Below, in pieces: positions 33,643 to 43,394 of a stretch of DNA of 64,000 nt (its first letter is position 1; each line of letters opens with the position of its first letter). The stretch lies in assembly GCA_018266775.1 (NCBI GenBank), contig JAFDZS010000001.1:124001-188000 (forward strand), written 5' to 3'. The notes below the pieces were generated by a model. That model was not told the origin of the DNA. It did no database searches and saw only the letters and a program-made list of their open reading frames with translations. Made by a program: the position numbers and the translations under genes. This stretch comes from Bacteroidota bacterium. Lineage in GTDB: Bacteria; Bacteroidota; Bacteroidia; Chitinophagales; Chitinophagaceae.

Positions 33643-34371
33643 ATGCGTCGTATCATTTATGTTCTTTCTGCAGCTGCACTGTTGTTCAGCTCCTGTAAAC
33701 CTAAATCAAAAAATACAAACGGAAAAAATACAGATGAAGACGCCGGTGTGGTGCATTATGCACAGTTACTCGGTTCTTACGTGGGCACCTTTGGTGATAA
33801 TAAAATCACACTGCTTATTTCAAAAGCGGTAAAAGATACGGTTGAGGGCAGAACAATTGTGGGTGGTAATGATCGTCCTTTTATTGGTACCATTCAATTC
33901 AGCGATGGTAAATACAGTATGAATGCCAAAGAACCAGGCGATGATAAAAATGATGGCGTTTTCGATATGAGTTTTGATGAAGCCAGCAGTAATACCATCA
34001 GCGGAAGCTGGCAGCCAATGCGCAATGATGCCACCGTTCAGGGTAAGCATTTTTCTTTAGACCGAAAGAGTTTTGTGTACAAAAAAGATGTTGGTTATTA
34101 TCCCGAAGCTTCTGAGCGTTTACTTACCGATGATGATGTTTCCAACCTGCTTAAGAGTGATTTGGAACAAATGCGTAATGAAATTTTTGCCCGCCATGGT
34201 TATTGTTTTAAAAGAAAAGCCTCCAGGGAACTTTTTGAAAATAAAGATTGGTACATTCCCCACTCCGTTGATGTACGGGGCGATCTTACTGATATTGAGA
34301 AGAAAAATATTACCCGTATTAAACGTTTTGAAAAATATGCAGCTGAAACAGATGATGAGTTTGGGAGATAG
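33643..34371 (+). CDS. YARHG-domain lipoprotein
   Basis: 242 residues with a lipobox (L-F-S-S-C, Cys19) followed by a Lys/Asn/Thr-rich linker, so a lipidated envelope protein. The middle is a beta-rich domain (about 45-150). The C-terminal 80 residues are a YARHG domain: LRNEIFARHGYCFK-type core written here as MRNEIFARHGYCF, then F...WYIP and LTDIEKKNI. YARHG is an extracellular domain of unknown binding role in Bacteroidota. Divergent from the DUF2306 gene by 28 bp. Confidence 0.88.
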   Translation: MRRIIYVLSAAALLFSSCKPKSKNTNGKNTDEDAGVVHYAQLLGSYVGTFGDNKITLLISKAVKDTVEGRTIVGGNDRPFIGTIQFSDGKYSMNAKEPGDDKNDGVFDMSFDEASSNTISGSWQPMRNDATVQGKHFSLDRKSFVYKKDVGYYPEASERLLTDDDVSNLLKSDLEQMRNEIFARHGYCFKRKASRELFENKDWYIPHSVDVRGDLTDIEKKNITRIKRFEKYAAETDDEFGR

Positions 34372-34386
34372 AAAATAGCAGATTCT

Positions 34387-35355
34387 TTACTGCTGCTGCA
34401 TCATTTCCATATACCGCCGGTAAGAGTTACTGCCTTCTGTATTATTGGCCAGGCTTTCATTTACCACAAGCGGTGTTAGTATGTCTGCTTCTTTCTGTGC
34501 CACCAGTCCATCTTCATGAGAAACCGATACCCCCACTTCCAGTGTTTGTTTCGCCGTTCCTTTATACGTTCCCCTTACCGGCGAGCAATCGCTGAAATTG
34601 CGGCCAATGGCCAACCGAACGTGCAGGTCGTTCACCACGCAGTTGTTGGTGGGGTCAATACCCATCCAGCCATAAAATGGAATATAGGCTTCCACCCATG
34701 CATGGGTGGCGCCTTCGCCACGCAGGTTACTGTCGTGCGGGCAAACGTAGCCACTCACATAACGGGCAGGTATACCCAGCAAGCGCAGCATCACCAGCAA
34801 TATATGTGCAAAGTCCTGGCATACGCCGGCTTTTAAATCCCATATTTCATCCAGCGTTGTTTCTACTGTGGTAATGCCTTTAATGTATTTGAAATTGTTG
34901 TACACATATTTACTCAGTTCTTTTACTGCAGTAAATACCGTTAATGTTCTGAAGTGGTGGTTGTCTGCAATCTTTTTTACTTCATCCAGGTCTTTAAAGT
35001 TTTCCTGTTTTAAAAAATCAAGATAAGGCAGCTGGTATTTAATATCATCCAGGTGGCTCCATTGCACTTCTGTTTCCCTGTCATCTGCGGGCAAGTTTTT
35101 TGGCTTGGTTACTACAGATATGGTGGAATCAATTCTTAATTCAGTATGCGGTGCGGTGTGCATGAATGTGCCCACTTCGTTGCCATAATAATCTTTAAAT
35201 ACTTCAAGAAATGGTTCGCCACTGATGAAGATGCGCTGGCTTTGCAGTTCCTGGTATTCATCTTTTATGGGGTACAGCATGATCTGGTTGGCGCTGTCTC
35301 TTACCGGTTCCGGATAGGTGTATTTGGTAACGTGATGTATAATAAATCGGGGCAT
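34387..35355 (-). CDS. Transglutaminase-like cysteine protease family protein
   Basis: 322 residues. N-terminal bacterial transglutaminase-like domain (1-80; a strand-rich part opening with IIHHVTKYTYPEPV), then the catalytic core: Cys in GVCQDFAHI (near 177), His in ATHAWVEAYIP (near 214), Asp in GIDPTNN (near 234). Third gene of the ATP-grasp / alpha-E / transglutaminase cluster, with its own promoter box at 35391. In related clusters it is thought to release or link a peptide made by the ATP-grasp partner (inference). No signal peptide, so cytoplasmic. Confidence 0.92.
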   Translation of the reverse strand: MPRFIIHHVTKYTYPEPVRDSANQIMLYPIKDEYQELQSQRIFISGEPFLEVFKDYYGNEVGTFMHTAPHTELRIDSTISVVTKPKNLPADDRETEVQWSHLDDIKYQLPYLDFLKQENFKDLDEVKKIADNHHFRTLTVFTAVKELSKYVYNNFKYIKGITTVETTLDEIWDLKAGVCQDFAHILLVMLRLLGIPARYVSGYVCPHDSNLRGEGATHAWVEAYIPFYGWMGIDPTNNCVVNDLHVRLAIGRNFSDCSPVRGTYKGTAKQTLEVGVSVSHEDGLVAQKEADILTPLVVNESLANNTEGSNSYRRYMEMMQQQ

Positions 35356-35390
35356 GTTGTGTGTTCTTTTCCTGTTGCTTTATGGTTGTG

Positions 35391-35398
35391 CAAATGTA
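35391..35398 (-). promoter_or_regulatory. Promoter -7 box of the transglutaminase gene
   Basis: TACATTTG on the minus strand, exact TAnnTTTG match, about 35 bp upstream of the ATG at 35355 and within the gap after the alpha-E gene. Confidence 0.5.
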
Positions 35399-35413
35399 CG
35401 CTTTCGCTTAATG

Positions 35414-36349
35414 TTATCCGTGTGCAAAATAATTTTGGTTCAGCGCATTGCCTATTTGGAATAATGATGATTTTGTTTCCACCAAAAAGTGGTGCAGGCC
35501 TTCGTGAATGATAGCATCTGGTGTAGAAAATTTGATCTTGCTCTGCACTTTACCAATCATAAAATTTAAATGGTTGAAGCCTGAAATATTTTTCTCGTTT
35601 TTCAGTCTTTCAAAATAATGGTGCAGGTGATTAATGGAATACACTACCGAACGGGGAAAATTTTCGTTCAGTATAATTTGTTCCATTACGTTTTTGGCAC
35701 CAAAACCGCTCCGGTATGTTTTCAGGTAGAGTTCATAGCCCGAAATGGACATCAGCAGATATTTCCAATATGTGGTATCCGCCGGTTTATCCAGTTCATA
35801 ATTCAAGTCGCTGAATTTAATATCGAGAATATCGGCAGATTGTATCGCCCGTTCCAAAAATTTTCCGATGTTGATGAAGGCGCTTCCTTCGCCTCTTGCC
35901 ATGGTTACGTCGGTGGTGCCAAAATATAATAACCCCAGTTTGATCAAAGTGTCAAGCACTGTAATAGGATCTTCCTGCTGCAGCAGTTCCACTAATTTTT
36001 GCTGGCGTATAGTGTGGTAAAAATCATTCAGGCATTGCCACATTTCCTTGGTGATATGGTCCTGCACACTGCGTCCATTTTCCCTGGCCTGTGTTACAAT
36101 ATTCAGTACTGAATTGGGATTGTCTTTATCGGTAACCATAAACTGCAGTACGCCGCGGTTGTCGTTGGCCAGTGCTGTAGCTTCTGCATCGGTTAATGCA
36201 GTAAAGATTCGCAGTACAGGCTTCCAGGAAAACTCCTGTATATCATCCTGCGATGATGCGTAATTGATCTTCAGCATTCTTAAAATACCATCCGCCCGTT
36301 CCATGTAGCGGCTCATCCAGTATAAACTATCAGCAACTCTGCTTAGCAT
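35414..36349 (-). CDS. Alpha-E domain protein (DUF403)
   Basis: 311 residues with the DUF403 opening MLSRVADSLYWMSRYMERADGILRML and later blocks ISGYELYLKTYRSGF and NENFPRSVVYSINHLHHYF. All-helical. It occurs almost always next to a circularly permuted ATP-grasp gene and a transglutaminase, as here, in a predicted peptide-forming or modifying pathway whose product is not known. Starts 25 bp after the ATP-grasp gene. Confidence 0.93.
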   Translation of the reverse strand: MLSRVADSLYWMSRYMERADGILRMLKINYASSQDDIQEFSWKPVLRIFTALTDAEATALANDNRGVLQFMVTDKDNPNSVLNIVTQARENGRSVQDHITKEMWQCLNDFYHTIRQQKLVELLQQEDPITVLDTLIKLGLLYFGTTDVTMARGEGSAFINIGKFLERAIQSADILDIKFSDLNYELDKPADTTYWKYLLMSISGYELYLKTYRSGFGAKNVMEQIILNENFPRSVVYSINHLHHYFERLKNEKNISGFNHLNFMIGKVQSKIKFSTPDAIIHEGLHHFLVETKSSLFQIGNALNQNYFAHG

Positions 36350-36374
36350 TAATTATTTCTTTATTAATTATCAA

Positions 36375-37826
36375 TTATTGATCTGCCAGTACCCATGTAT
36401 CTTTACTGCCACCGCCCTGTGAGGAATTCACCACCAGCGATCCTTCTTTCAGTGCTACACGGGTTAATCCACCCGGTACAATTTCAATGCCGCCGGGGCC
36501 ACATAAGGCATAAGGCCTCAGGTCCACACGGCGGGGCTGTAATTTTCCGTTCATGTAGCAAGGGCTGCTGGATAAGCTGATGATGGGTTGTGCAATAAAT
36601 TCCCTGGGATTGTGCAGTACTTCTTTTTTATACTCGTCTATTTCTTTTTCTGTGGCAGAGTTGCCCATCAGCATGCCATAACCGCCACTGGCATTTGTTT
36701 TTTTAATCACCATGCGCTCAATGTTCTTAAACACGTATTCCCGTTCATCGTCTTTACCCAGCTGATAGGTGGGCACATTTTTTAGAATCGGTTCTTCGTT
36801 TAAATAATACCGTATCATAGCGGGCACAAAAGTGTAAATCGCTTTATCGTCTGCCACACCATTGCCCACTGCATTTACTATGGCTACATTGCCTTTGCGG
36901 TAAGCACTCATTATTCCCGATACACCCAGCATACTTTTAGGGTCAAACATCAGCGGGTCTAAATAATCATCATCCACCCTGCGGTAAATTACATCCACCT
37001 GTTGCAGCCCTGCGGTGGTTTTCATATACACTTTATGATTATCCACTACCAGGTCGCGGCCTTCCACCAGTTCAACACCCATCAGCCTGGCCAGCGTGGT
37101 ATGTTCAAAATAGGCAGAATTATAAATGCCCGGGGTTAACAATACTATTGTTGGATTATAGATTTGCCGGGGCGATAATGACACCAGGTTGCGGTGCAGG
37201 ATATTGGGATATTCGGTTACTGTTCTTACATTATTCTTCGGTAATAGGTCGGGGAAAATGCGTTTGGTGATTTCCCGGTTTTCCAGCATATAGCTAACGC
37301 CGCTGGGTGTACGCAGATTATCTTCCAGAATGTAAAATGAACCGTCACTGTCCCTTATCAGGTCGATGCCGGAAATATGCACATAAATGTCGTACGGTAC
37401 AGGAAAATTGTGCATTTCCCTCAGGTAATGCGGACAGCTGTAAATCATCTGCGCCGGTATCACACCATCTTTTATAATAAACTGGTTGCTGTAAATATCT
37501 TTTAAAAAAAGATTGAGGGCCCGCAGGCGCTGCTTGATGCCTTTTTCAATAAAATCCCATTCTGATGCGGTGATAATGCGGGGAATGATATCGAATGGAA
37601 ATATTTTTTCTATGCCTTCGCCGCTGCTGTACACGGTAAAGGTTATGCCCTGGCTCATAAACAGGCGTTTGGCCAGCTCTTCTTTTTTATTCAGCTCATC
37701 AATGGAAAGCCGCTGTAAAAATTCGATGGCCTTTTTGTATTGCTCACGGACGGATGTATCCTTATACATTTCGTCCCAGGTATTGGGCTCCACCAAATAC
37801 GATTGCACCAGTTCGCTTGCTTGCAT
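36375..37826 (-). CDS. Circularly permuted ATP-grasp protein (type 2)
   Basis: 483 residues of the DUF404/DUF407 family: QGITFTVYSSGEGIEKIFPFD near 70, the HYLREMHNFPVP region near 130, DGSFYILEDNLRTPSGVSYM near 160, the KTTAGLQQVDVIYRRVDDDYLDP region near 270, and KKTNASGGYGMLMG near 400. It is thought to form an amide bond using ATP. First gene of the three-gene cluster with the alpha-E and transglutaminase proteins. Its promoter box TATATTTG is 52 bp upstream. Confidence 0.93.
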   Translation of the reverse strand: MQASELVQSYLVEPNTWDEMYKDTSVREQYKKAIEFLQRLSIDELNKKEELAKRLFMSQGITFTVYSSGEGIEKIFPFDIIPRIITASEWDFIEKGIKQRLRALNLFLKDIYSNQFIIKDGVIPAQMIYSCPHYLREMHNFPVPYDIYVHISGIDLIRDSDGSFYILEDNLRTPSGVSYMLENREITKRIFPDLLPKNNVRTVTEYPNILHRNLVSLSPRQIYNPTIVLLTPGIYNSAYFEHTTLARLMGVELVEGRDLVVDNHKVYMKTTAGLQQVDVIYRRVDDDYLDPLMFDPKSMLGVSGIMSAYRKGNVAIVNAVGNGVADDKAIYTFVPAMIRYYLNEEPILKNVPTYQLGKDDEREYVFKNIERMVIKKTNASGGYGMLMGNSATEKEIDEYKKEVLHNPREFIAQPIISLSSSPCYMNGKLQPRRVDLRPYALCGPGGIEIVPGGLTRVALKEGSLVVNSSQGGGSKDTWVLADQ

Positions 37827-37877
37827 AACAGATAGTTTTTAATAAATGGCCCGCAACCGAAAAAAATATATGGCATT

Positions 37878-37885
37878 CAAATATA
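37878..37885 (-). promoter_or_regulatory. Promoter -7 box of the ATP-grasp cluster
   Basis: TATATTTG on the minus strand, exact TAnnTTTG match, 52 bp upstream of the ATP-grasp ATG. Confidence 0.5.
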
Positions 37886-38016
37886 AGTAATTCAGCCTGT
37901 TTTTGATACTGTGCCGGTTTTTATCTGAAATTTTTTCGGGCAGTTTTTATTGTTCCTGCGGCGACTATTCGGCACGGTAAATTTTTATTGGTATTTTTAT
38001 GCCTTAATTTTTTTGA

Positions 38017-38733
38017 ATGAAGAAAATTGCCATGATACCGGCCCGCTATGCCGCCACCCGTTTTCCTGCCAAGCTGATGCAATTGCTGAAAGATAAAACC
38101 GTCATCCGCCATACGTATGATAATACCGTGGCCACCGGTTTGTTTGATGAAGTGATGGTGGTTACCGACAGCGATATTATTTACAATGAAATTACCAGCC
38201 ATGGTGGTTTGGCTAAAATGAGCATAAAGCAACATGAAAGCGGCAGTGACCGTATTGCTGAAGCGGTGGTTGATATGGATGTGGATATTGTGGTGAATGT
38301 GCAGGGCGATGAACCCTTTGTGCAAAAGGAACCTTTGCATCAATTGCTGGCAGTGTTTAATGATGAATCTGTACAGGTGGCATCACTAATGCAGGTACTG
38401 AAAGAAGAACGTTTTATTAACGACCCCAATTACGTTAAAGTTGCCGTAGACCGGAATATGAATGCGCTTTTTTTCAGCAGGAGTGTGATTCCTTATCCCA
38501 GGGATAAAAATGTAAGCACTAATTACTATGAGCATATTGGTGTATATGCATTCCGTAAGCAGGCATTGATCAATTTTACCAATTGGCCTATGACGCCATT
38601 AGAAGCGGCTGAAAAAATTGAATGCCTCCGTTACCTGGAATATGGTGTACCGCTTAAAATGGTGGTCACAAAATATATGGGTGTGGAAATTGATACACCG
38701 GAAGACCTGGAGCGTGCTGCATTATTGTTGTAA
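38017..38733 (+). CDS. kdsB: 3-deoxy-manno-octulosonate cytidylyltransferase
   Basis: 238 residues, typical length. [19 protein letters not shown] near the start, VVTDSD near 50, [12 protein letters not shown] near 75, VNVQGDEPF near 93 (metal-binding Asp) and the [13 protein letters not shown] block near 170. It activates Kdo, or 8-amino-Kdo, with CTP for the inner core of lipopolysaccharide. A KdnB-type dehydrogenase lies 1.6 kb downstream, which suggests the amino sugar as the true substrate. Its 3' end overlaps the convergent rhomboid gene by 12 bp. Confidence 0.95.
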   Translation: MKKIAMIPARYAATRFPAKLMQLLKDKTVIRHTYDNTVATGLFDEVMVVTDSDIIYNEITSHGGLAKMSIKQHESGSDRIAEAVVDMDVDIVVNVQGDEPFVQKEPLHQLLAVFNDESVQVASLMQVLKEERFINDPNYVKVAVDRNMNALFFSRSVIPYPRDKNVSTNYYEHIGVYAFRKQALINFTNWPMTPLEAAEKIECLRYLEYGVPLKMVVTKYMGVEIDTPEDLERAALLL

Positions 38734-40233
38734 TGCTTTCAGCGCTTCAACAACAGCATTAATTTTATCTGTTATTGTATTCGATTCCTGGATAAACTCC
38801 GGTGAATCTGCCTTATCAATGTATTTAATACGCACATCTAATTCGTCTTTTCTTAACTGAACATATTGGAGTAATTTGTCTGCTTTTTTATGCATATTGT
38901 CCGAAACATCCATATTGGCAATAGTGTGTAATTTTGTTTCGGCTTCATTCCAGGAAGGGTAGCTTACGCTGATGATTTTTTCTTTTCTCTCTTCTGTTGT
39001 CAGCGTTGTATCTTCAAGAGGCGCCAATGCATTATTTTCAAGTTTAAAAATATCATCTATTACTGCATTAAATTGATTGGCATCTTTATAACTGCTGTTC
39101 TTTAAATCGATCATCACCGCGTTTTTTTCTTTTGCTGAAACTTTATTGGCATTCAGATAACCATACGCACCGGCAATGGTTAACAACACTACTGCCGGAA
39201 GCGCCCACGTTGTTTTTATTTCCTGCTTTTCTTTTTTGATGGCCATTACGTAAATGTAACCAATGATAAAACCACTGATGAGGCCACCAATATGTGCTGA
39301 GTTATCTATGCCTTTATGGCTAAGCCCGTAAAAAATATTATACCCCACGTAAATAGCAATATTCGTAAGCAATGATTGCCGCACCTTGTTGGGTATAAGG
39401 TTGGAAGTAAGCAGGGCAAGAAAAACACCAAACATACCAAATATGGCACCGGAAGCTCCTGCTGCATTCACCCCTTCTTTATGCCACCATAAACTGGCCA
39501 CGCTTGCTAAAACACCCGTACACAGGTATGCTGTTCCAAATTTTACTTTGCCCAGCATGGGTTCAAGATAAACCCCCACCATAAACAGGGCGTACATGTT
39601 CATGGCAATATGAATAATGCCAAAGTGAATAAATGTATTGGTGATTAAACGCCACCAGTCGCCGCCTAATGTTAACGGTGTATAGTTGCTGCCCCATTTA
39701 ATTTGGGTTAATCCATCTGCTTCAAAAACACCGGCACCATCCAACGCCATTAAAACAAAAACAATAATATTTACAGCTATTATTCCGTAAGTGAGGTACA
39801 TATTTCCTGTTGACTGATGCATTACTTCATCTACTTCTGCAGCTTCTTTGTTATCCAGTTCCACCTGGCGGGTGGTTTTTTCCCGCAGGCCGGCAAGCAT
39901 GGCTTTATTGGCATCCAGCTCTGCCGCTGTCATAGTGCTTTTGCACTGGTTGAATGCAGCAGTGAAAGCATCAGTATTTTTTTTATTTCTGCCCATCATG
40001 TCAAACGATTCGCCGTGTATCATTTCGCTGCTGATTTCATATTGTCCATCACCGGCGGTAAGCAAAATCTGCATGCTGTACTTATTCCATTTTTGTGGTG
40101 TTCGTGTAGCTAATTTTTCATCGCCTGCATAAATATCGCTCCAGCCTAATTTCTTGAAAGCTTCTAATGCTGTTGCCAAAATGGTTTCTTTGTCCATTCC
40201 GCTTACCGTTTCCTGTTGTTGATGTTTAGGCAT
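38722..40233 (-). CDS. Rhomboid-family serine protease with long soluble ends
   Basis: 503 residues from the ATG at 40233; the frame extends to a GTG at 40290, less likely. The N-terminal ~150 residues are soluble (a small alpha/beta domain, [20 protein letters not shown], then a charged linker). The rhomboid core spans about 160-360: [18 protein letters not shown], catalytic Ser in [13 protein letters not shown], catalytic His in [12 protein letters not shown]. The C-terminal ~120 residues are again soluble and helical. It cleaves membrane proteins; clients unknown. Located between kdsB and the kdnB-like gene, but on the opposite strand. Confidence 0.9.
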   Translation of the reverse strand: MPKHQQQETVSGMDKETILATALEAFKKLGWSDIYAGDEKLATRTPQKWNKYSMQILLTAGDGQYEISSEMIHGESFDMMGRNKKNTDAFTAAFNQCKSTMTAAELDANKAMLAGLREKTTRQVELDNKEAAEVDEVMHQSTGNMYLTYGIIAVNIIVFVLMALDGAGVFEADGLTQIKWGSNYTPLTLGGDWWRLITNTFIHFGIIHIAMNMYALFMVGVYLEPMLGKVKFGTAYLCTGVLASVASLWWHKEGVNAAGASGAIFGMFGVFLALLTSNLIPNKVRQSLLTNIAIYVGYNIFYGLSHKGIDNSAHIGGLISGFIIGYIYVMAIKKEKQEIKTTWALPAVVLLTIAGAYGYLNANKVSAKEKNAVMIDLKNSSYKDANQFNAVIDDIFKLENNALAPLEDTTLTTEERKEKIISVSYPSWNEAETKLHTIANMDVSDNMHKKADKLLQYVQLRKDELDVRIKYIDKADSPEFIQESNTITDKINAVVEALKALQQ

Positions 40234-40349
40234 AATAAAATTTTCAACAAGTTGAATTTTTTCATCCAGATTAACAATACCTGCTGCCACTTATTTTTTA
40301 GTGTATTGTTTAAAAGGTTTTATCTGCCGCCTGTTGGTCAAATTTGCTG

Positions 40350-40357
40350 TAATTTTG
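40350..40357 (+). promoter_or_regulatory. Promoter -7 box of the kdnB-like gene
   Basis: TAATTTTG, exact TAnnTTTG match, 21 bp upstream of the ATG at 40379. It argues against the upstream in-frame start at 40301. Confidence 0.55.
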
Positions 40358-40378
40358 CCGCGGCTAAACAATGTTTAT

Positions 40379-41452
40379 ATGGCATTCAGAAATTTTAAAA
40401 TGGTGGGCTATGTTATTTATGGCCGTGGCAGTTTTAACCAGTTAGATGAAATCATTGCTCCGCACCGTAAAGATGGCGCACCCATGATTTTTTTGGTAGA
40501 TCATTTTTTTACCGGCAAAACGCTGCCCAACCGCATCCCATTACGCGGTAACGACACTGTAATTTTTGCGGATGTTACCCACGAACCCAAAACCACTTAT
40601 GTTGACCGTTTGGCTAACCAGCTTAAAGAGACTTACGGAAAAGTAAGCGGTATCATTGGCATTGGTGGCGGCTCCACAATGGATCTTGCCAAAGCGGTTG
40701 CCCTGATGATGAACAACCCCGGTTCTTCTGCCGATTACCAGGGGTGGGATCTTGTAAAATTGCCCGGCGCTTACAAAGTGGGCATTCCTACATTAAGCGG
40801 TACCGGTGCTGAGGTGAGCCGCACCACTGTACTTACCGGCCCAACAAAAAAGCTGGGTATGAATTCTGACTTTACGCCTTTTGACCAAATTGTTTTGGAT
40901 CCCGAATTAACGGCTGATGCACCGGCCAACCAACGTTTTTATACGGGTATGGATTGTTATATTCATTGTTTTGAAAGCCTTAACGGTACATACTTAAATG
41001 AATTCAGTAAAAGTTATGGCGATAAAGCACTTCAACTGTGTCGTGATGTATATGTAAATAAAACGGGTTGGGATGCAGACAGTGACGATAAATTAATGAT
41101 GGCTTCTTATGCCGGTGGTATGAGCATTGCTTACAGCCAGGTGGGTGTGGCACACGCCGTTAGTTATGGCCTCAGCTATTTGCTGGGCACCAAACATGGT
41201 GTGGGCAACTGTATTGTTTTTGATAAACTGCAGGAATATTATCCTGAAGGTGTGGAGGAGTTTAAACTGATGGTGGAAAAAAATAAGATCGATATTCCAC
41301 AGCATATTTGCGCCGGTTTAAGTGAAGATGATTTTGATAAAATGATCAATGTTTCGCTGGGTATGAAACCACTTTGGGAAAATGCATTAGGGAAAGATTG
41401 GGAAAAAATAATGACTAAAGACAGGCTCAGGGCGCTTTACGACCAGCTGTAA
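40379..41452 (+). CDS. kdnB: Iron-containing alcohol dehydrogenase, KdnB type (Kdo 8-oxidase)
   Basis: 357 residues from the ATG at 40379. Nucleotide-binding GIGGGSTMDLAKAVAL (near 93), PTLSGTGAEVSRTTVL (near 137) and metal-ligand His residues in MDCYIHCFESLNG (near 197), AHAVSYGLSYLLG (near 258) and TKHGVGN (near 272). The opening MAFRNFKMVGYVIYGRGSF matches KdnB, which oxidises C8 of Kdo as the first step to 8-amino-3,8-dideoxy-manno-octulosonate in Shewanella. The aminotransferase partner KdnA is not in this window. Could instead be another Fe-ADH; proximity to kdsB supports the call. Confidence 0.82.
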   Translation: MAFRNFKMVGYVIYGRGSFNQLDEIIAPHRKDGAPMIFLVDHFFTGKTLPNRIPLRGNDTVIFADVTHEPKTTYVDRLANQLKETYGKVSGIIGIGGGSTMDLAKAVALMMNNPGSSADYQGWDLVKLPGAYKVGIPTLSGTGAEVSRTTVLTGPTKKLGMNSDFTPFDQIVLDPELTADAPANQRFYTGMDCYIHCFESLNGTYLNEFSKSYGDKALQLCRDVYVNKTGWDADSDDKLMMASYAGGMSIAYSQVGVAHAVSYGLSYLLGTKHGVGNCIVFDKLQEYYPEGVEEFKLMVEKNKIDIPQHICAGLSEDDFDKMINVSLGMKPLWENALGKDWEKIMTKDRLRALYDQL

Positions 41453-41510
41453 GGGGCTTTTCCCGGTAACGTTTTTATATTATATTGCGTTATCACCGTA
41501 AAGCAAACCA

Positions 41511-43388
41511 ATGAAAAAAATTCTACTGCTGTCCGTTCTTTGTGTTTTTTTAAAATTTGTATCTGCCCAAACCAGCGACTCAGATGATGATAAAAATGTT
41601 GTCATCACAAAATCTACCCAGGCTTATAAGTTTGTAAAAGGAGATGCCGGCCATCCTGTACAGGTAAAAGAAGAAACCGATAAAGTATATACCTGCAACA
41701 ACTACCGGACCGATATACAGGTTGCTGAGTTTTATAACGACATTGAAAGTGTTGATGATGTAACTATTTATGTGAACGATTCTAAGAAAAACGGCATTGT
41801 TCCCAAATATGAATACTACAGCTCGGATGGTATTTTTTATTCTGATGCCCACGTTTGTTATTTTTCCCTCCCGCTGTTGAAGAAGGGTAGTACTTCAGAA
41901 GTCATCTTCAAAAAAACAACTGTTGATCCCCGTTATTTTACCAGTATTTATTTTATGGATGAACAACCCGTTGCAGAACAGGAAATAAAAATTACTGTTC
42001 CGGAATGGATGAAGATTGAAATCAAAGAATTCAATTTTGCCAAATACAATATTAAAAAAAATGTATCTGCAGATGGTGATGCCACCGTGTACACTTATAC
42101 CATGCAAAACCTTCCGGCATACAGTAATGAACACGATGCACCCGGCCCCACTTATATTATGCCACACCTGCTGGTCTTATGCAAGTCGGCACAGCCAAAA
42201 GATGATAAGTATGTTTACTTCAATACGCTTAAAGAGCAATACGACTGGTATAAAGGGCTTGTAGTACAAATTGGCAACGATGAGAATTTTATTAAAGAAA
42301 AAACAGAGGAGATTGTTAAGGGTTTAACCAATGATGAAGACAAGGTAAAAAAGATCTATCAATGGGTACAGGATAATATCCGCTACATTGCTTTTGAAAA
42401 TGGCATTGCGGGTTTTAAGCCTGAAAAAGCACAGGAAGTGCTGCGTAAAAAATATGGTGATTGTAAAGGCATGGCCAATTTGCTTACGGTAATGTTGCGG
42501 TCTGTTAACCTTGATGCCCGCCGCTGCTGGATTGGCACCAAACATATTGCCTACGATTACAGCACACCTTCCCTTTCTGTAGACAATCACATGATTTGTG
42601 CCTGGATGAATAAAGGCAAACTGGTGTTTTTGGATGCCACGGAAAAATATATTGGCTTTGGCGAAACTGCAGAACGCATACAGGGCAGGCAAACGCTGAT
42701 TGAAAATGGCAATCAATACATGCTGGAAAGAGTGCCCACTGCCACTTACCAGCAAAATACAGCAAAGGAAAGCAGAACGTTTACTGTTGAAGGCAATAAC
42801 CTGAAAGGCCATGTAATACAAACATGGAAAGGAGAAAATAAAGAGTGGTTGCTTTCCGCACTCAATTCCATTAAGCAGGATAAACAGGAGAACGCATTGA
42901 AACAATATCTTACCGAAGGCAAACAGAATTTTGAAATCAGTAACCTGAAAATTGATAACCTCTCTAATTACAATGCCGATTTAAAAGTGGAATATGATGT
43001 ATTGTGGAAAGATGTACTCAGCTCTTTTGATAAAGACACTTACCTGGATGTCGATAACCGCCGCAACTATGAAAATTTCAAGATCGATTCTGTTAAAAGA
43101 AAACTTCCTTACTGGTTCGATTTTAAAAATCACATGATCTTTGAAACAGAAATTCAATTGCCCGCGGGTAAGGTTGCCGGAACATTGCCAGATAAACTAA
43201 TCATCAAACAACCTGGCTACAGTTTTACTGTTTCTTATACCAGTGCGCCTGGAAAAATTATTTACACAAGCGAAATCATTCTGAACCAAACAGAATTGAA
43301 ACCGGAAGACTTCCGGCAATGGAATAAAGACATTGAACAACTCACCAACTATTATAACCAGCAAATTGTACTCACACAAAAAACTTAA
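41511..43388 (+). CDS. Exported DUF3857/transglutaminase-domain protein
   Basis: 625 residues with a signal peptide (KKILLLSVLCVFLKFVSAQ). N-terminal beta-rich DUF3857-like domain (about 25-230), then a transglutaminase-like core with the full triad: Cys in YGDCKGMANLL (near 320), His in DNHMICAW (near 363), Asp in LDATEKY (near 377). A C-terminal beta-sandwich completes it. Periplasmic or outer-membrane-associated; a protease or amide transferase is expected. Six bases before the next, related gene, so an operon. Confidence 0.88.
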   Translation: MKKILLLSVLCVFLKFVSAQTSDSDDDKNVVITKSTQAYKFVKGDAGHPVQVKEETDKVYTCNNYRTDIQVAEFYNDIESVDDVTIYVNDSKKNGIVPKYEYYSSDGIFYSDAHVCYFSLPLLKKGSTSEVIFKKTTVDPRYFTSIYFMDEQPVAEQEIKITVPEWMKIEIKEFNFAKYNIKKNVSADGDATVYTYTMQNLPAYSNEHDAPGPTYIMPHLLVLCKSAQPKDDKYVYFNTLKEQYDWYKGLVVQIGNDENFIKEKTEEIVKGLTNDEDKVKKIYQWVQDNIRYIAFENGIAGFKPEKAQEVLRKKYGDCKGMANLLTVMLRSVNLDARRCWIGTKHIAYDYSTPSLSVDNHMICAWMNKGKLVFLDATEKYIGFGETAERIQGRQTLIENGNQYMLERVPTATYQQNTAKESRTFTVEGNNLKGHVIQTWKGENKEWLLSALNSIKQDKQENALKQYLTEGKQNFEISNLKIDNLSNYNADLKVEYDVLWKDVLSSFDKDTYLDVDNRRNYENFKIDSVKRKLPYWFDFKNHMIFETEIQLPAGKVAGTLPDKLIIKQPGYSFTVSYTSAPGKIIYTSEIILNQTELKPEDFRQWNKDIEQLTNYYNQQIVLTQKT

Positions 43389-43394
43389 CCTTTT

